From JACCXG01 sp963717745 (GTDB lineage: Bacteria; Acidobacteriota; Vicinamibacteria; Vicinamibacterales; 2-12-FULL-66-21): a stretch of DNA of 64,000 nucleotides. The notes below the pieces were generated by a model that was not told where the DNA came from, made no database searches, and was given only the letters and a program-made list of their open reading frames with translations. Made by a program: the position numbers and the translations under genes. Location of the stretch: NCBI GenBank assembly GCA_963717745.1, contig CAVQXJ010000001.1:62001-126000 (forward strand). The letters run 5' to 3'. Positions 54,183-63,256 of this stretch are shown here, in pieces (positions within the stretch are counted from its first letter, which is position 1; each line of letters begins with the position of its first letter).

Positions 54183-54515
54183 ATGCCCAAAGGCGATTTC
54201 CTTGGTGAATTCGAGATCTACGTGATGCTGGCGCTGTCGCATCTCGACCCCGATGCGTACGGGGTGACCATCCGGCAGGAAATCACCAGCCGGACCGGTC
54301 GCGAGATCGCCATCGGTGCGGTCTACGCGACGTTGTCGCGGCTCGAGGAGAAGGGGCTGGTCGCACACACGCTGTCGGACCCGCTGCCGGTTCCCGGGGG
54401 CCGCACCCGGAAGCACTTCGTCCTGACCTCGGCCGGCGCGCGCGCGCTCGATCACGCGACTCGCATGCTTGCCCGCATGATGCAGGGCTGGCGCCCGCGT
54501 CCGCAGCACCAGTAG
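54183..54515 (+). CDS. PadR-family transcriptional regulator
   Basis: At 110 aa it has a winged helix: GEFEIYVMLALSHL, AYGVTIRQEITSRTG, AVYATLSRLEEKGLV and PGGRTRKHFVLTSAG. This is the standard PadR pattern. It lies 2 bp upstream of the ADOP permease gene, the common PadR-ADOP pairing, and probably represses it. No Shine-Dalgarno is visible at the chosen ATG, and a dyad overlaps the presumed start region. Confidence 0.92.
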   Translation: MPKGDFLGEFEIYVMLALSHLDPDAYGVTIRQEITSRTGREIAIGAVYATLSRLEEKGLVAHTLSDPLPVPGGRTRKHFVLTSAGARALDHATRMLARMMQGWRPRPQHQ

Positions 54516-54517
54516 CC

Positions 54518-57283
54518 ATGGCCGGACCGGTCCCAGGCATCGCCCGTTGGCTGCTCCGGTTCGCCGCGGGCTCCGAACATCGAGAAGCGCTGCTCCTCGA
54601 CCTCGAGGAAGAAGCGGCGGCGCGCGCCGCCGTCGACGGAACGGCCGCCGCCCGGCGGTGGAGCTGGCGGCAGATCCTGGCGTCCATCGGACCGCTGCTG
54701 GTTCGTCGCGCCGAGACATCACTTACGGCACTGAGGGGAATCCAGATGCGAGCATGGCGAGGGTTCGGAGCGGATCTGGCGGTGGCGGGACGCCGCCTGC
54801 GTGAGGCGCCCGGCTTCACGGTGGTGTGCGTGCTCACCCTCGCGCTCGGCATCGGCGGCAACACCGCCGTGTTCACCCTGATCGACCGCGTTCTACTCAA
54901 GCCGCTGCCGGTCGCGCGTCCTACCGAGCTCTATCGCGTCGGCGACACCGACGCGTGTTGCGTGAACTCGGGCACGCAGGGGTCGCCCTTCTCGCTCTTC
55001 TCCTACGATCTCTACACGCACCTGCGAGATGCGGCGCCGGAGTTCAGTCATCTCGCCGCGTTCCAGGCCATCACGCGCGCGGTCACGATCGGGCGCACCA
55101 GTGGCGACACACCCGCCGAGACGCTGGATGGCCAGTTCGTGTCCGGCAACTACTTTCAGCTGTTCGAGCTGTCGCCCGCGGCCGGGCGGCTGATTCAGCC
55201 GGACGATGACGCGCGTGGCGCGGCGCCGGTCGCGGTGCTCAGTCACGCCGCGTGGCGCGACCGGTTCCAGGCCCGCGCCGACATCCTCGGGCAGCCGGTG
55301 ACGCTGAATGACGTGACCGCGACCATTGTCGGGGTGACGCCCGACGGATTCTACGGGGACACGCTGCGGCCGAATCCGACCGACCTCTGGATGCCGCTGT
55401 CGAGCGAGCCCTTGATCCAGCCGGCCGCCCGGCTGGTCGACTCGAAGGGGCTGCACTGGCTCTATGCGATCGGCCGGCTGAAGCCGGGGGCGTCGATTCC
55501 GCCGCTGCAGGCGCGTCTGACTGCGACGCTGCAGCACTGGTTCGGCGGCGTCGAGCTCTCGCCGACTGAGCGTGCCGAGATTCCACGGCAGCGCATCAAC
55601 GTCATTCCTGCGGCATCCGGGGTGGGGAACATGCAGGCGTTCGTCTCGCCATCGCTGCGGCTGCTGCAGGGGCTCGCCGCCGCGGTGCTGCTGATTGCGT
55701 GCGCCAATCTGGCCAGCCTGCTGCTGGCGCGTGGGGCGGCGCGGCGGACCGAGATGGCGATGCGGGTCGCGCTCGGCGCGTCCCGGATGCGGTTGGTCGG
55801 GCAGCTCCTGATCGAGTCGATCCTGCTGGCCTGCGTCGGTGGACTGGTCGGACTGATGGTGGCGTTCGCGGGAGCCAACGCGATCATCCAGCTGGCGTTC
55901 CGCGGCGCCACCAGCGTGCCGGTCGATCCGTCGCCGTCCTGGCTGGTGATCGGGTTCGCGTTCGGCGCCTCGCTGTTGACTGGCGCGCTGTTCGGCGCCG
56001 CGCCGGCGATCGTCGGCTCGCGGTGCGACCCGATCGAGGCGATCCGCGGCGCCACGCGGACCACCGGCGATCGCGGCGGCCGGCTGCGCGGGTCGCTGAT
56101 CTCGCTGCAGGTCGCGCTGTCGCTGGTCCTGATCACCTGCGCGGGACTGCTCGGCCGCACCATGACCCGACTCGAATCGCAGGACTTCGGGGTCCGCCTC
56201 GAGAGCCGCTATGTTGCCAACCTGGCGCCGTCGCTCACTACGGTGGGTCCCGAGGAGCTGGCGTCGATGTACGCGCGCATGCAGGACCGGCTGCTGAGGA
56301 TTCCTGGTGTTCGGAACGCTGCGTTCTCGCTCTATGCGCCGATGTCGGGCGACAACTGGTCGGCCCGCATCGTGGTTCAGGGCGTCGATGCGACCGAGCG
56401 GCTGTCCGCCTCTTGGAACCGCGTCAGCGCGGGTTACTTCGAAACGGTCGGGACGCCGTTGCTGCGCGGCCGGACCTTCGACCCGCGCGATCGCGCCGGG
56501 TCGCCGCTGGTCGCCATCGTCTCGCAGTCGTTCGCGAAGCGCCATTTCGGCGACGCCGACCCGATCGGCCGGCACGTTGGCCAGTCGGTGCCCGAGATCG
56601 AAATCGTCGGCGTGGTCGGCGACGCCAAATACCAGGACGGCCGGCGGGCGCCGCGCGAGATGTTCTTCATTCCCTACCTGCAGGAAACCGCCGACAGCCG
56701 CGCCCGCGCCATCCAGATGGGCGTGAAGCTCGATCGATCGCAGTATCCGCAGGCGATCGAGCTCCTGACCGACGGCGCCGTGGCCGGCCTGGAATCGGAC
56801 GTGCGCCGCGCGATGGCCGAAGTCGATCGCCGCATCACGGTCCGTTCGATGGTGACGATGGACGAGCAGGTCGCGCGCGCGTTCAACATGGATCGTCTGA
56901 TCGCCCGGCTCACCGGCACCTTCGGCCTGGTCGCGGTGTTGCTGGCGTGCCTGGGGTTGTACGGCGTGACGGCCTATTCGGTGACCCGCCGCACCCGTGA
57001 GATCGGCGTGCGCATGGCAGTTGGCGCAGCCTGGCCGCGCCTGGTCGCGACGATCGTGCGATCGGCGGTGGTGCAGGTAGCCGTGGGTGCGGCGGTCGGG
57101 CTGCCGGTCGCGTTCTTCGCCGGACGCTACCTGGAAGCCCGGCTGTTCGGAATCAGCCCGCACGATCCGCTGGCGCTCGCCGCCGCCGTCGGCCTTCTCG
57201 GGCTGTCGGCGGCGGTGGCCGCGCTCATCCCCGCGGGGCGGGCCGCGCGCATGGATCCGGTGAAGGCGCTGCGGGTGGAATAG
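54518..57283 (+). CDS. ADOP-type permease with N-terminal extension (921 aa)
   Basis: The first ~80 residues form a soluble helical segment (WLLRFAAGSEHREALLLDLEEE) typical of the PadR-linked ADOP subgroup. LTLALGIGGNTAVFTLIDRV, a MacB_PCD domain, an FtsX block (about 375-480), a second MacB_PCD domain and a C-terminal FtsX block (about 790-915) follow. No ABC ATPase is adjacent. The two ADOP proteins of this window share the layout but differ in length and in the N-terminal extension. Confidence 0.92.
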   Translation: MAGPVPGIARWLLRFAAGSEHREALLLDLEEEAAARAAVDGTAAARRWSWRQILASIGPLLVRRAETSLTALRGIQMRAWRGFGADLAVAGRRLREAPGFTVVCVLTLALGIGGNTAVFTLIDRVLLKPLPVARPTELYRVGDTDACCVNSGTQGSPFSLFSYDLYTHLRDAAPEFSHLAAFQAITRAVTIGRTSGDTPAETLDGQFVSGNYFQLFELSPAAGRLIQPDDDARGAAPVAVLSHAAWRDRFQARADILGQPVTLNDVTATIVGVTPDGFYGDTLRPNPTDLWMPLSSEPLIQPAARLVDSKGLHWLYAIGRLKPGASIPPLQARLTATLQHWFGGVELSPTERAEIPRQRINVIPAASGVGNMQAFVSPSLRLLQGLAAAVLLIACANLASLLLARGAARRTEMAMRVALGASRMRLVGQLLIESILLACVGGLVGLMVAFAGANAIIQLAFRGATSVPVDPSPSWLVIGFAFGASLLTGALFGAAPAIVGSRCDPIEAIRGATRTTGDRGGRLRGSLISLQVALSLVLITCAGLLGRTMTRLESQDFGVRLESRYVANLAPSLTTVGPEELASMYARMQDRLLRIPGVRNAAFSLYAPMSGDNWSARIVVQGVDATERLSASWNRVSAGYFETVGTPLLRGRTFDPRDRAGSPLVAIVSQSFAKRHFGDADPIGRHVGQSVPEIEIVGVVGDAKYQDGRRAPREMFFIPYLQETADSRARAIQMGVKLDRSQYPQAIELLTDGAVAGLESDVRRAMAEVDRRITVRSMVTMDEQVARAFNMDRLIARLTGTFGLVAVLLACLGLYGVTAYSVTRRTREIGVRMAVGAAWPRLVATIVRSAVVQVAVGAAVGLPVAFFAGRYLEARLFGISPHDPLALAAAVGLLGLSAAVAALIPAGRAARMDPVKALRVE

Positions 57284-57357
57284 CACAGCCCCCCGGCCTC
57301 GCGGCGACGAGGTGCTCTCAGACGCTGATGGGCGATGCGAGGGCCGGTGAGCTTTTC

Positions 57358-57422
57358 CAGGAGGGCCAGGAGATCAGGAGAAAGATAAATTTGAATTTCC
57401 TCCTGGTCTCCTGGCCCTCCTG
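57358..57422. repeat. Inverted repeat with 23-bp arms after the ADOP gene
   Basis: Arms 57358-57380 and 57400-57422 (CAGGAGGGCCAGGAG type) match except for one base. The loop contains AAATTTGAATTT. It lies 75 bp after the ADOP stop and 140 bp before the next start, and may terminate the PadR-ADOP transcript. Confidence 0.82.
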
Positions 57423-57565
57423 TAAAGATCACTGCCCGTCGAATTGCCCCTGGAGCATCTGGAAGCAGCACAGCGTGGGGCTCGTGGGCCGGCGCCGTGG
57501 GAGTGCTGGGAAGGCATCGCGGCGCGGCGCCGGGTATAGTGCTGGCGTCGACCACGGAGCTTCGC

Positions 57566-58852
57566 ATGAGATTCATCGCGCTCGCCCTCTCCTTCGTTTG
57601 CGCCGTCGCCTCCGCCGGCGGCCAGCAGCCGCCGGCCCCGCGCCAATGGATCGATCCCGCCACCGGCCACCGCGTGGTCAGGCTGTCGGAGGAGCCGGGC
57701 AGCACGACGTTGTATTTCCACGACAACGCCTTCTCGGCGTCGGGCGACAAGCTGATGCTCCGCACCCCGAAGGGCATCGCCGTCATCGACGTGGCGAAGA
57801 TCGGCACCGAGAGCGCTCCGCTCGAGATCGTCAGCGCGACCGGGCGGGGCGGGTATTTCGCTCGCCGCGGCCGCGACATCTATCTCAGCGCCGGAGCCGG
57901 CAATTCGGGCGGCGGACGCGGCGAGGCGCCGGTGATGGCGGTCAACGTCGATTCCCGCGCCGTTCGTGAGGTGCCGCGCGCCCGCGGTCTCCTCAACGCC
58001 GATGAAACCGTGGCCGTGGTGAAGAACGCGCGCGCGATCGATCGTGATGGCAAGTACCCCGCGCCAGCCCCCCGGCCGCTGATTCCCCAGCTGCAGCGGA
58101 TGTTCCCCGGCAAGCGGATGGAGGATCTGACCGCCGATCAGCAGTACTCGGTAAAGAAGGAAGATCAGCTCGCCCCGCGGGCGCTGAATCCGGGGCTGCA
58201 GTCCTTCATCTTCACCACGCTCGCAACGGGCGAGTCACGCGAGACCGGCTTCCAGTACGGCGATCTGAATCACCTGCAGTTCAATCCGGTCGACCCCGGC
58301 CTGTTGCTGTATTGCCATGAGGGGACCTGGCACGAGCTCGATCGTACCTGGACGATCCGGACCGATGGCAGCGCGAAGCGCCTCGTGCACAAGCGCACGA
58401 TGGACATGGAAATCAATGGGCACGAGTGGTGGAGTTGGGACGGCAAGACCGTCTGGTTCGACCTGCAGACCCCGCGCAGCCAGGTGTTCTGGCTGGCCGG
58501 CGTCAACGTGGAAACCGGCAAGACGACGCGCTACCGCGTCGAGCGTGACTGGTGGAGCATCCACTTCAACAGCTCTCGCGACGACACCATGTTTGCCGGC
58601 GACGGCGGTGACCCCTCGCAGGTCGCGTATGCGACCGACGGCATGTGGATCAATCTGTTCCGGGTGCAGCCGAACGGCACGCTCGCGCGCGAGAAGCTGG
58701 TCGACATGTCGCGGCACAACTACGTGACGGGCCGCGGCGGCGTCGAGCCCAACGTGCACGTCACGCCCGACAAGAAGTGGGTGATCTTCACCGGCCAGTT
58801 CGCTCCCGGCGAGCGGCACGTCTATGCCGTGGAGATCGCCAAGTCCCGCTGA
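57566..58852 (+). CDS. Oligogalacturonate lyase-like protein (PL22 family)
   Basis: At 428 aa with a signal peptide (ALALSFVCAVASAGG). Beta-propeller-like blades carry QFNPVDPGLLLYCHEGTWHELDR, NGHEWWSWDGKTVWFD and TPDKKWVIFTGQF (each quoted in part), which match the Ogl family. Those enzymes cleave oligogalacturonides by beta-elimination with a metal-bound His cluster; the HEG and GHEWW histidines fit. The signal peptide suggests periplasmic breakdown of pectin fragments. TATAGT at 57535 and GGAG before the ATG are candidate control signals. Confidence 0.83.
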   Translation: MRFIALALSFVCAVASAGGQQPPAPRQWIDPATGHRVVRLSEEPGSTTLYFHDNAFSASGDKLMLRTPKGIAVIDVAKIGTESAPLEIVSATGRGGYFARRGRDIYLSAGAGNSGGGRGEAPVMAVNVDSRAVREVPRARGLLNADETVAVVKNARAIDRDGKYPAPAPRPLIPQLQRMFPGKRMEDLTADQQYSVKKEDQLAPRALNPGLQSFIFTTLATGESRETGFQYGDLNHLQFNPVDPGLLLYCHEGTWHELDRTWTIRTDGSAKRLVHKRTMDMEINGHEWWSWDGKTVWFDLQTPRSQVFWLAGVNVETGKTTRYRVERDWWSIHFNSSRDDTMFAGDGGDPSQVAYATDGMWINLFRVQPNGTLAREKLVDMSRHNYVTGRGGVEPNVHVTPDKKWVIFTGQFAPGERHVYAVEIAKSR

Positions 58853-58883
58853 GGGGCTCGGCGAATCGATCGTGCCGTAGCTC

Positions 58884-59981
58884 ATGTGCGACGATCGCTC
58901 CATGCCCATCGGTCTCGACCAGCTGCGGCGGTTCGCTGTCGCCCGCAGCCTGTTCACCCCCACCTCGCTGAAGCAGGCACTGCAGCAGTTCGGATTCGTT
59001 CAGGCCGATCCGATCCGGGCGCCCGCCCGGGCCCAGGACCTGACGATGCGGCACCGGGTCGTCGACTACCGCGCCGGCGATCTCGAGCGGCATTACGCGG
59101 CGCTCGGGATCGAGGAAGACTTCTTCATCAATTACGGTTACGTGACGGCTGATGTCCACGCACTGATGCACCCGCGCCGGGTCGTGCCCGCCTGGCCCGA
59201 CGGACGGCGAACGCGGTCCGAGCGCCTGCTGGCATTCGTCCGCGAGCAGGGCACCGTGCATCCGCGCGACGCGCACGAGCGCTTCGCGCATGGAACGGTG
59301 ACCAATTATTGGGGTGGATCGTCGAACGCCACCACCCACCTGCTCGACGCGCTGCACTACCGGGGCCTGCTCCGGGTTGCCGACCGGCGATCCGGCATCC
59401 GCCTCTACTCCGCGCGCGAACGCACACCGCTGCCGCTCGATCGGCTGCAGGTCCGCGCCCGCATCGATGCCCTGATCGACGTCGTCGTCGGGATCTATGC
59501 GCCGCTGCCCCGCCCAAGCCTCTCGACGATGGCCCGATTGCGGTACGCGGTGCCGCAATGGCGCGGCGAACTGAAGGCGGGGCTCGGACGTGCGTTGGAG
59601 CGGCTGTCGCGGTGCCGCGTCGACGGGGTCGACTGGGTCTGGCCGGCAGGTGAGTCCACCGATGGTGCCGATCCTGGCGATACGGTGCGGCTGCTCTCGC
59701 CATTCGATCCTGTCGTCTGGGATCGACGGCGGTTCGAGCTGTTGTGGGGATGGGCGTATCGGTTCGAGGCCTACACCCCTGCGGTCAAACGGAAGCTGGG
59801 TTACTACGCGCTGCCGCTGTTGTGGCGCGATCGGGTGATCGGGTGGGCCAACGTGTCGTGGCGAGCGGGCGAGCTCGGTGTCGATCTGGGCTTCGTCGAG
59901 AGCCGGCCTGCCAGCCGCGGATTCAAGCGCGCGCTCGACTCCGAACTGGATCGGATGCGGGCGTTTCTTGGCGGGGCCTGA
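58884..59981 (+). CDS. Winged-helix protein of the YcaQ/DUF1006 DNA glycosylase family
   Basis: At 365 aa the family motif GFVQADPIRAPARAQDL contains QxD (usually QID/QLD), used for catalysis in YcaQ-type interstrand-crosslink glycosylases; here it is QAD. Later blocks FHARGRLVN-like are replaced by FAHGTVTNYWGGSSNAT, and LLSPFDPVVWDRRR and VGWANV-like RVIGWANVSWRAG are present. A role in DNA repair is likely. Two start codons are possible (58884 or 58902). Confidence 0.75.
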   Translation: MCDDRSMPIGLDQLRRFAVARSLFTPTSLKQALQQFGFVQADPIRAPARAQDLTMRHRVVDYRAGDLERHYAALGIEEDFFINYGYVTADVHALMHPRRVVPAWPDGRRTRSERLLAFVREQGTVHPRDAHERFAHGTVTNYWGGSSNATTHLLDALHYRGLLRVADRRSGIRLYSARERTPLPLDRLQVRARIDALIDVVVGIYAPLPRPSLSTMARLRYAVPQWRGELKAGLGRALERLSRCRVDGVDWVWPAGESTDGADPGDTVRLLSPFDPVVWDRRRFELLWGWAYRFEAYTPAVKRKLGYYALPLLWRDRVIGWANVSWRAGELGVDLGFVESRPASRGFKRALDSELDRMRAFLGGA

Positions 59982-60011
59982 CCGCCTTTCGCGGCAGCCG
60001 TGCGCGGGCGG

Positions 60012-60431
60012 CTACTTCGGTGGGCCGGCCGGTTTCTCGGTCGCCGGCTTCGCCTGCTCCGGCTGCGGGAGCGTGGTCGGCTGCTGCTGCGGCGCCGGCG
60101 CCGGCTTGGTCGGTTCGAGGGGCGGCTGGGCCACCGGCGTGGTGACGGGCGTGGCCTGGGGCGGCGGCGTCCCAGCGCCGCGCATCAGCGAGCCGGCTCC
60201 GGGGCGGCCCAAGATGCTCAGGATTACCGCGCCCACCATGAAGACTGCGCCGAGCACGGCAGTGGCGCGGGTGAGCACCGTCGCACCGGCCCTGGCTCCG
60301 AACGCGGTCTGGCTGCCGCCTCCGCCGAACGCGCTGGCGATGTCGCCGCCCTTGCCCTGCTGCAGCAGCACGACCAGCAGGAGGAGCAGGCAGGAGAGCA
60401 CGTACAGAGAAGCGGCCACGTAATAAAGCAT
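60012..60431 (-). CDS. secG: Preprotein translocase subunit SecG with Pro-rich tail
   Basis: ATG at 60431 gives 139 aa. Two TM helices (about 5-23 and 55-75) flank the conserved QQGKGGDIASAFGG loop. The C-terminal 60 residues are a Pro/Gln/Ala-rich tail (PPPQATPVTTPV), longer than in E. coli SecG. SecG assists SecYEG export. The 60431 start is preferred over an ATG at 60449 because a TGTTAGAAT promoter box covers the latter. Confidence 0.92.
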   Translation of the reverse strand: MLYYVAASLYVLSCLLLLLVVLLQQGKGGDIASAFGGGGSQTAFGARAGATVLTRATAVLGAVFMVGAVILSILGRPGAGSLMRGAGTPPPQATPVTTPVAQPPLEPTKPAPAPQQQPTTLPQPEQAKPATEKPAGPPK

Positions 60432-60439
60432 AACGGGTG

Positions 60440-60448
60440 ATTCTAACA
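60440..60448 (-). promoter_or_regulatory. Extended -10 promoter of secG
   Basis: On the minus strand TGT + TAGAAT ends 8 nt before the secG ATG (60431). No Shine-Dalgarno lies between, so the message is probably leaderless. Confidence 0.5.
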
Positions 60449-60579
60449 TCGTTCAGCTGGTCGATCCAGCTGACCGGCACTGGGAGTGGTGGTGGTCGCG
60501 GCGGCATTCAGGGCGCTGCTGATTTTTGCCTTCAATCTTTCACCCCTGAGGCGGGCGCCGACCTGCACTATAAGTGCGC

Positions 60580-61207
60580 ATGAGTTCGATGAAGACTTCG
60601 GCCTGCCTGATCACCGTCGCTGCTGACCATGACCTCGATCGCTGGCGGCGCGATGGGGCCGCCGCAGGCTCCGACCCCAGCTGATGTCGCCGCGAAGATG
60701 AATGGCACCTGGACGCTCAACAAGGCGCTCAGCCCGGATCTCGAAGCCCGGCCGGCCGAGGGACGCGGGCGGCGCGGGGGTGGCGCCCTGTTCTCCCTCG
60801 CCGTGCCTCAGCGCGGCGGGCGCGGCGGCGGTGGCGCCTCCGGACCGGAGCCGGCGAACATCATGCCGGAGGAAGTCGCGGCGCAAGCAGCGCTGACGTT
60901 GCTGCACCAGGTCGCGCTCGAATTCCGGATCGAGGCCACCCCGACCGCTATCTCGTTCATCGAGCCGCGAGGGCAGTGGGACTTCAAGATCGACGGCAAG
61001 AACACGAGCATGGCCGTCCCCGGGGGCGCCATCAAAGTGAAGTCGCGATGGGAGCGCGGTCGGTTGCGCCAGGAGTTCTCCAGCACCCAGCGCACCCTCA
61101 TCAAGTCGTGGGTGATTGATGGCGACGGCCGTCTCGTGCTCACCGAGCGCGTCGAAAGCCTGGCCTTCAACTCCAAGGAATCGAAAGCGGTCTACGACCG
61201 TCGCTGA
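60580..61207 (+). CDS. Secreted hypothetical protein, frameshifted near its start
   Basis: ATG at 60580 begins MSSMKTSACLITVA. Dropping one base near 60615 continues LTMTSIAGGAMGPPQAP, which makes a good signal peptide; the in-frame start at 60629 alone would lack one. The mature part has a KMNGTWTLNKALS start, a Gly/Arg-rich stretch (RGRRGGG ... RGGRGGGG) and a domain ending FNSKESKAVYDRR. The function is unknown. TATAAG lies 5 nt before the ATG. It converges on tpiA with 8 bp between stops. Confidence 0.55.
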
Positions 61208-61215
61208 GCGCCGCG

Positions 61216-61980
61216 TTACTCGGTCTGCCGGCTGCGCACGACGATGTCGCGGAAGCCGCTGACGTCCAGGCTGGCCCCGCCGACCAGCGCCCCATCCACG
61301 TCGGGGAGGGCGATCAGCGAATGGATGTTGTCGGGCTTCACGCTGCCGCCATAGATGATGTGGCACTGGTCCGCGGCGGGGGCGCCGAACCACTGCCGGA
61401 TGCGGGTGCGGATGTGCGCGTGGGCTTCGCCGGCCTGTTCGGGGGTCGCGTTCCGGCCGGTGCCGATGGCCCACACCGGTTCGTAGGCGATGACCAGCGC
61501 GGCGACCTGATCGCCGCTGATCCCGTCGAGGCCGGCCTTGATCTGCCGATCCAGCACCGGCAGCGTCTGCTCCCCCTCGCGCTCCTCGAGCGTCTCGCCG
61601 ATGCAGACGATCGGCGTGAGCGCGGCACCGAGCGCCGCGGTCAGCTTGCGGTTGACGCTCTCGTCGGTGTCCTGGAACAGCCGCCGCCGCTCGGAGTGGC
61701 CGATGATGACGTACTCGGCCCCGGCTTCTCGCAGCATGATCGCGCTCACTTCGCCGGTGAACGCCCCTTCCTTCTCCCAGTACAGGTTCTGCCCGGCGAC
61801 CCCGATGTTGGTATGGCGGGCCGCTTCGGCGACCGCGTGCAGCGCCGTGAACGGCGGCGCGACGACGATCTCGACGTCGGTGAAATCCTTGACCAGGCCC
61901 TGGAACTCTTTGATGAACACCACCGCGTCGTGCACGGTCTTGAACATCTTCCAGTTGGCGGCGATGAACGGGGTTCGCAT
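61216..61980 (-). CDS. tpiA: Triosephosphate isomerase
   Basis: ATG at 61980, 254 aa. NWKM near residue 9 carries the catalytic Lys, IIGHSERR the His, AYEPVWAIGTG the catalytic Glu and phosphate-binding loop 6, and IIYGGSVKPDN the loop 7/8 region. It interconverts dihydroxyacetone phosphate and glyceraldehyde 3-phosphate. It is downstream of pgk and gap on the same strand. Confidence 0.97.
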   Translation of the reverse strand: MRTPFIAANWKMFKTVHDAVVFIKEFQGLVKDFTDVEIVVAPPFTALHAVAEAARHTNIGVAGQNLYWEKEGAFTGEVSAIMLREAGAEYVIIGHSERRRLFQDTDESVNRKLTAALGAALTPIVCIGETLEEREGEQTLPVLDRQIKAGLDGISGDQVAALVIAYEPVWAIGTGRNATPEQAGEAHAHIRTRIRQWFGAPAADQCHIIYGGSVKPDNIHSLIALPDVDGALVGGASLDVSGFRDIVVRSRQTE

Positions 61981-62071
61981 CACGTGATCCAATCAGCAGG
62001 TAGGGCGGGGGCTTCCACCTGCGCTAAAGCTACGGCGGACGAGTCAGCCCCCGCCGATGCGGCTGTCGCCG

Positions 62072-63256
62072 CTATTGCAAAGCCGCGACCCCCGGCAGGA
62101 TCCGCCCGCCGAGGAATTCGAGGGACGCGCCGCCGCCGGTGGAGATGTGCGTGATCCGATCGGTCACGCCCGCCTTCGCCACCGCCGCGATCGAATCGCC
62201 CCCGCCGATGACCGTCGTCCCCGTGACGTCGGCCACGGCCTTCGCCACCTCGATGGTGCCCTTCGCGAAGGCATCGATCTCGAACACGCCCATCGGCCCG
62301 TTCCAGATGACGGTCCTGGCCTCGCCGATCACCGACATGTAGGTCGCGATCGTCTTCGGCCCGATGTCGAGGCCCATGCGGTCGCCAATCGAAGGATCGG
62401 TGACGTCGAGGATTGCGGTCGGCACGCCCGCTTCGAGCTTCGGTGCGACGACGTGATCGACGGGCAGCTCGAGGCGCAGACCGCGCTCCTTCGCGCGCCG
62501 CTCGAGGTCGCGGGCGGTGTCGAGCAGGTCGGCCTCGACCAGCGACTTGCCGACTTCGACCCCGCGTGCCTTCAGGAACGTGTAGGCCATGGCGCCGCCG
62601 ATCAGCAGCGCGTCGACCTTGGCGATCAGGTTCTCGATGACCTCCAGCTTGTCGGATACCTTGGCGCCGCCGAGCACGGCGACGAACGGCCGGTCGGGAT
62701 GCTCGAGGACCCGCCCGAGATATTCGACTTCCTTGCCCATCAGCAGCCCGGCGGCGGCCTCCGTCACGTGATGGACGATGCCCTCGGTGGACGCGTGCGC
62801 ACGATGCGCGGATCCGAACGCGTCGTTCACGTAGACATCAGCCAGCGCCGCGAGCTGCTTCGCGAACCCCGGATCGTTCTGTTCTTCCTCGGCATGGAAC
62901 CGCAGGTTTTCGAGCAGCACCAGGCCGCCCTTGCCGGCCGCGTCGATCGCCGCGCGTGCCGGCTCGCCGACGCTGTCGTCGGCGAACTGCACCGGCCGGC
63001 CGCCGAGCAGGCTGGACAGCCGCTCGGCGATCGGCCGCAGCGAGAACTCGGGGTCCGGCTTGCCTTTCGGCCGGCCGAGGTGTGACGCCAGGATTACGGT
63101 GGCGCCTTTGTCGAGCAGGTATTTGACCGTCGGCAGCGACGCCCGGATGCGGGTGTCGTCGCCGATCACGCCGTTCTTGATCGGCACGTTGAAGTCGACG
63201 CGCACCAGCGCCCGTTTGCCGGAGACGTCGAGATCCGACAGCCTTCTCGACGCCAC
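62072..63256 (-). CDS. pgk: Phosphoglycerate kinase
   Basis: GTG at 63256 gives 394 aa, the normal length. Family blocks: RALVRVDFNVPIKNG, ASHLGRPKG, LENLRFHAEEE, YVNDAFGSAHRAHAS, VLGGAKVSDK, GPMGVFEI and TVIGGGDS. It makes ATP from 1,3-bisphosphoglycerate. The start overlaps the gap stop by one base, so the two are coupled. A larger upstream-extended frame exists but overlaps gap and is not needed. Confidence 0.97.
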   Translation of the reverse strand: MASRRLSDLDVSGKRALVRVDFNVPIKNGVIGDDTRIRASLPTVKYLLDKGATVILASHLGRPKGKPDPEFSLRPIAERLSSLLGGRPVQFADDSVGEPARAAIDAAGKGGLVLLENLRFHAEEEQNDPGFAKQLAALADVYVNDAFGSAHRAHASTEGIVHHVTEAAAGLLMGKEVEYLGRVLEHPDRPFVAVLGGAKVSDKLEVIENLIAKVDALLIGGAMAYTFLKARGVEVGKSLVEADLLDTARDLERRAKERGLRLELPVDHVVAPKLEAGVPTAILDVTDPSIGDRMGLDIGPKTIATYMSVIGEARTVIWNGPMGVFEIDAFAKGTIEVAKAVADVTGTTVIGGGDSIAAVAKAGVTDRITHISTGGGASLEFLGGRILPGVAALQ

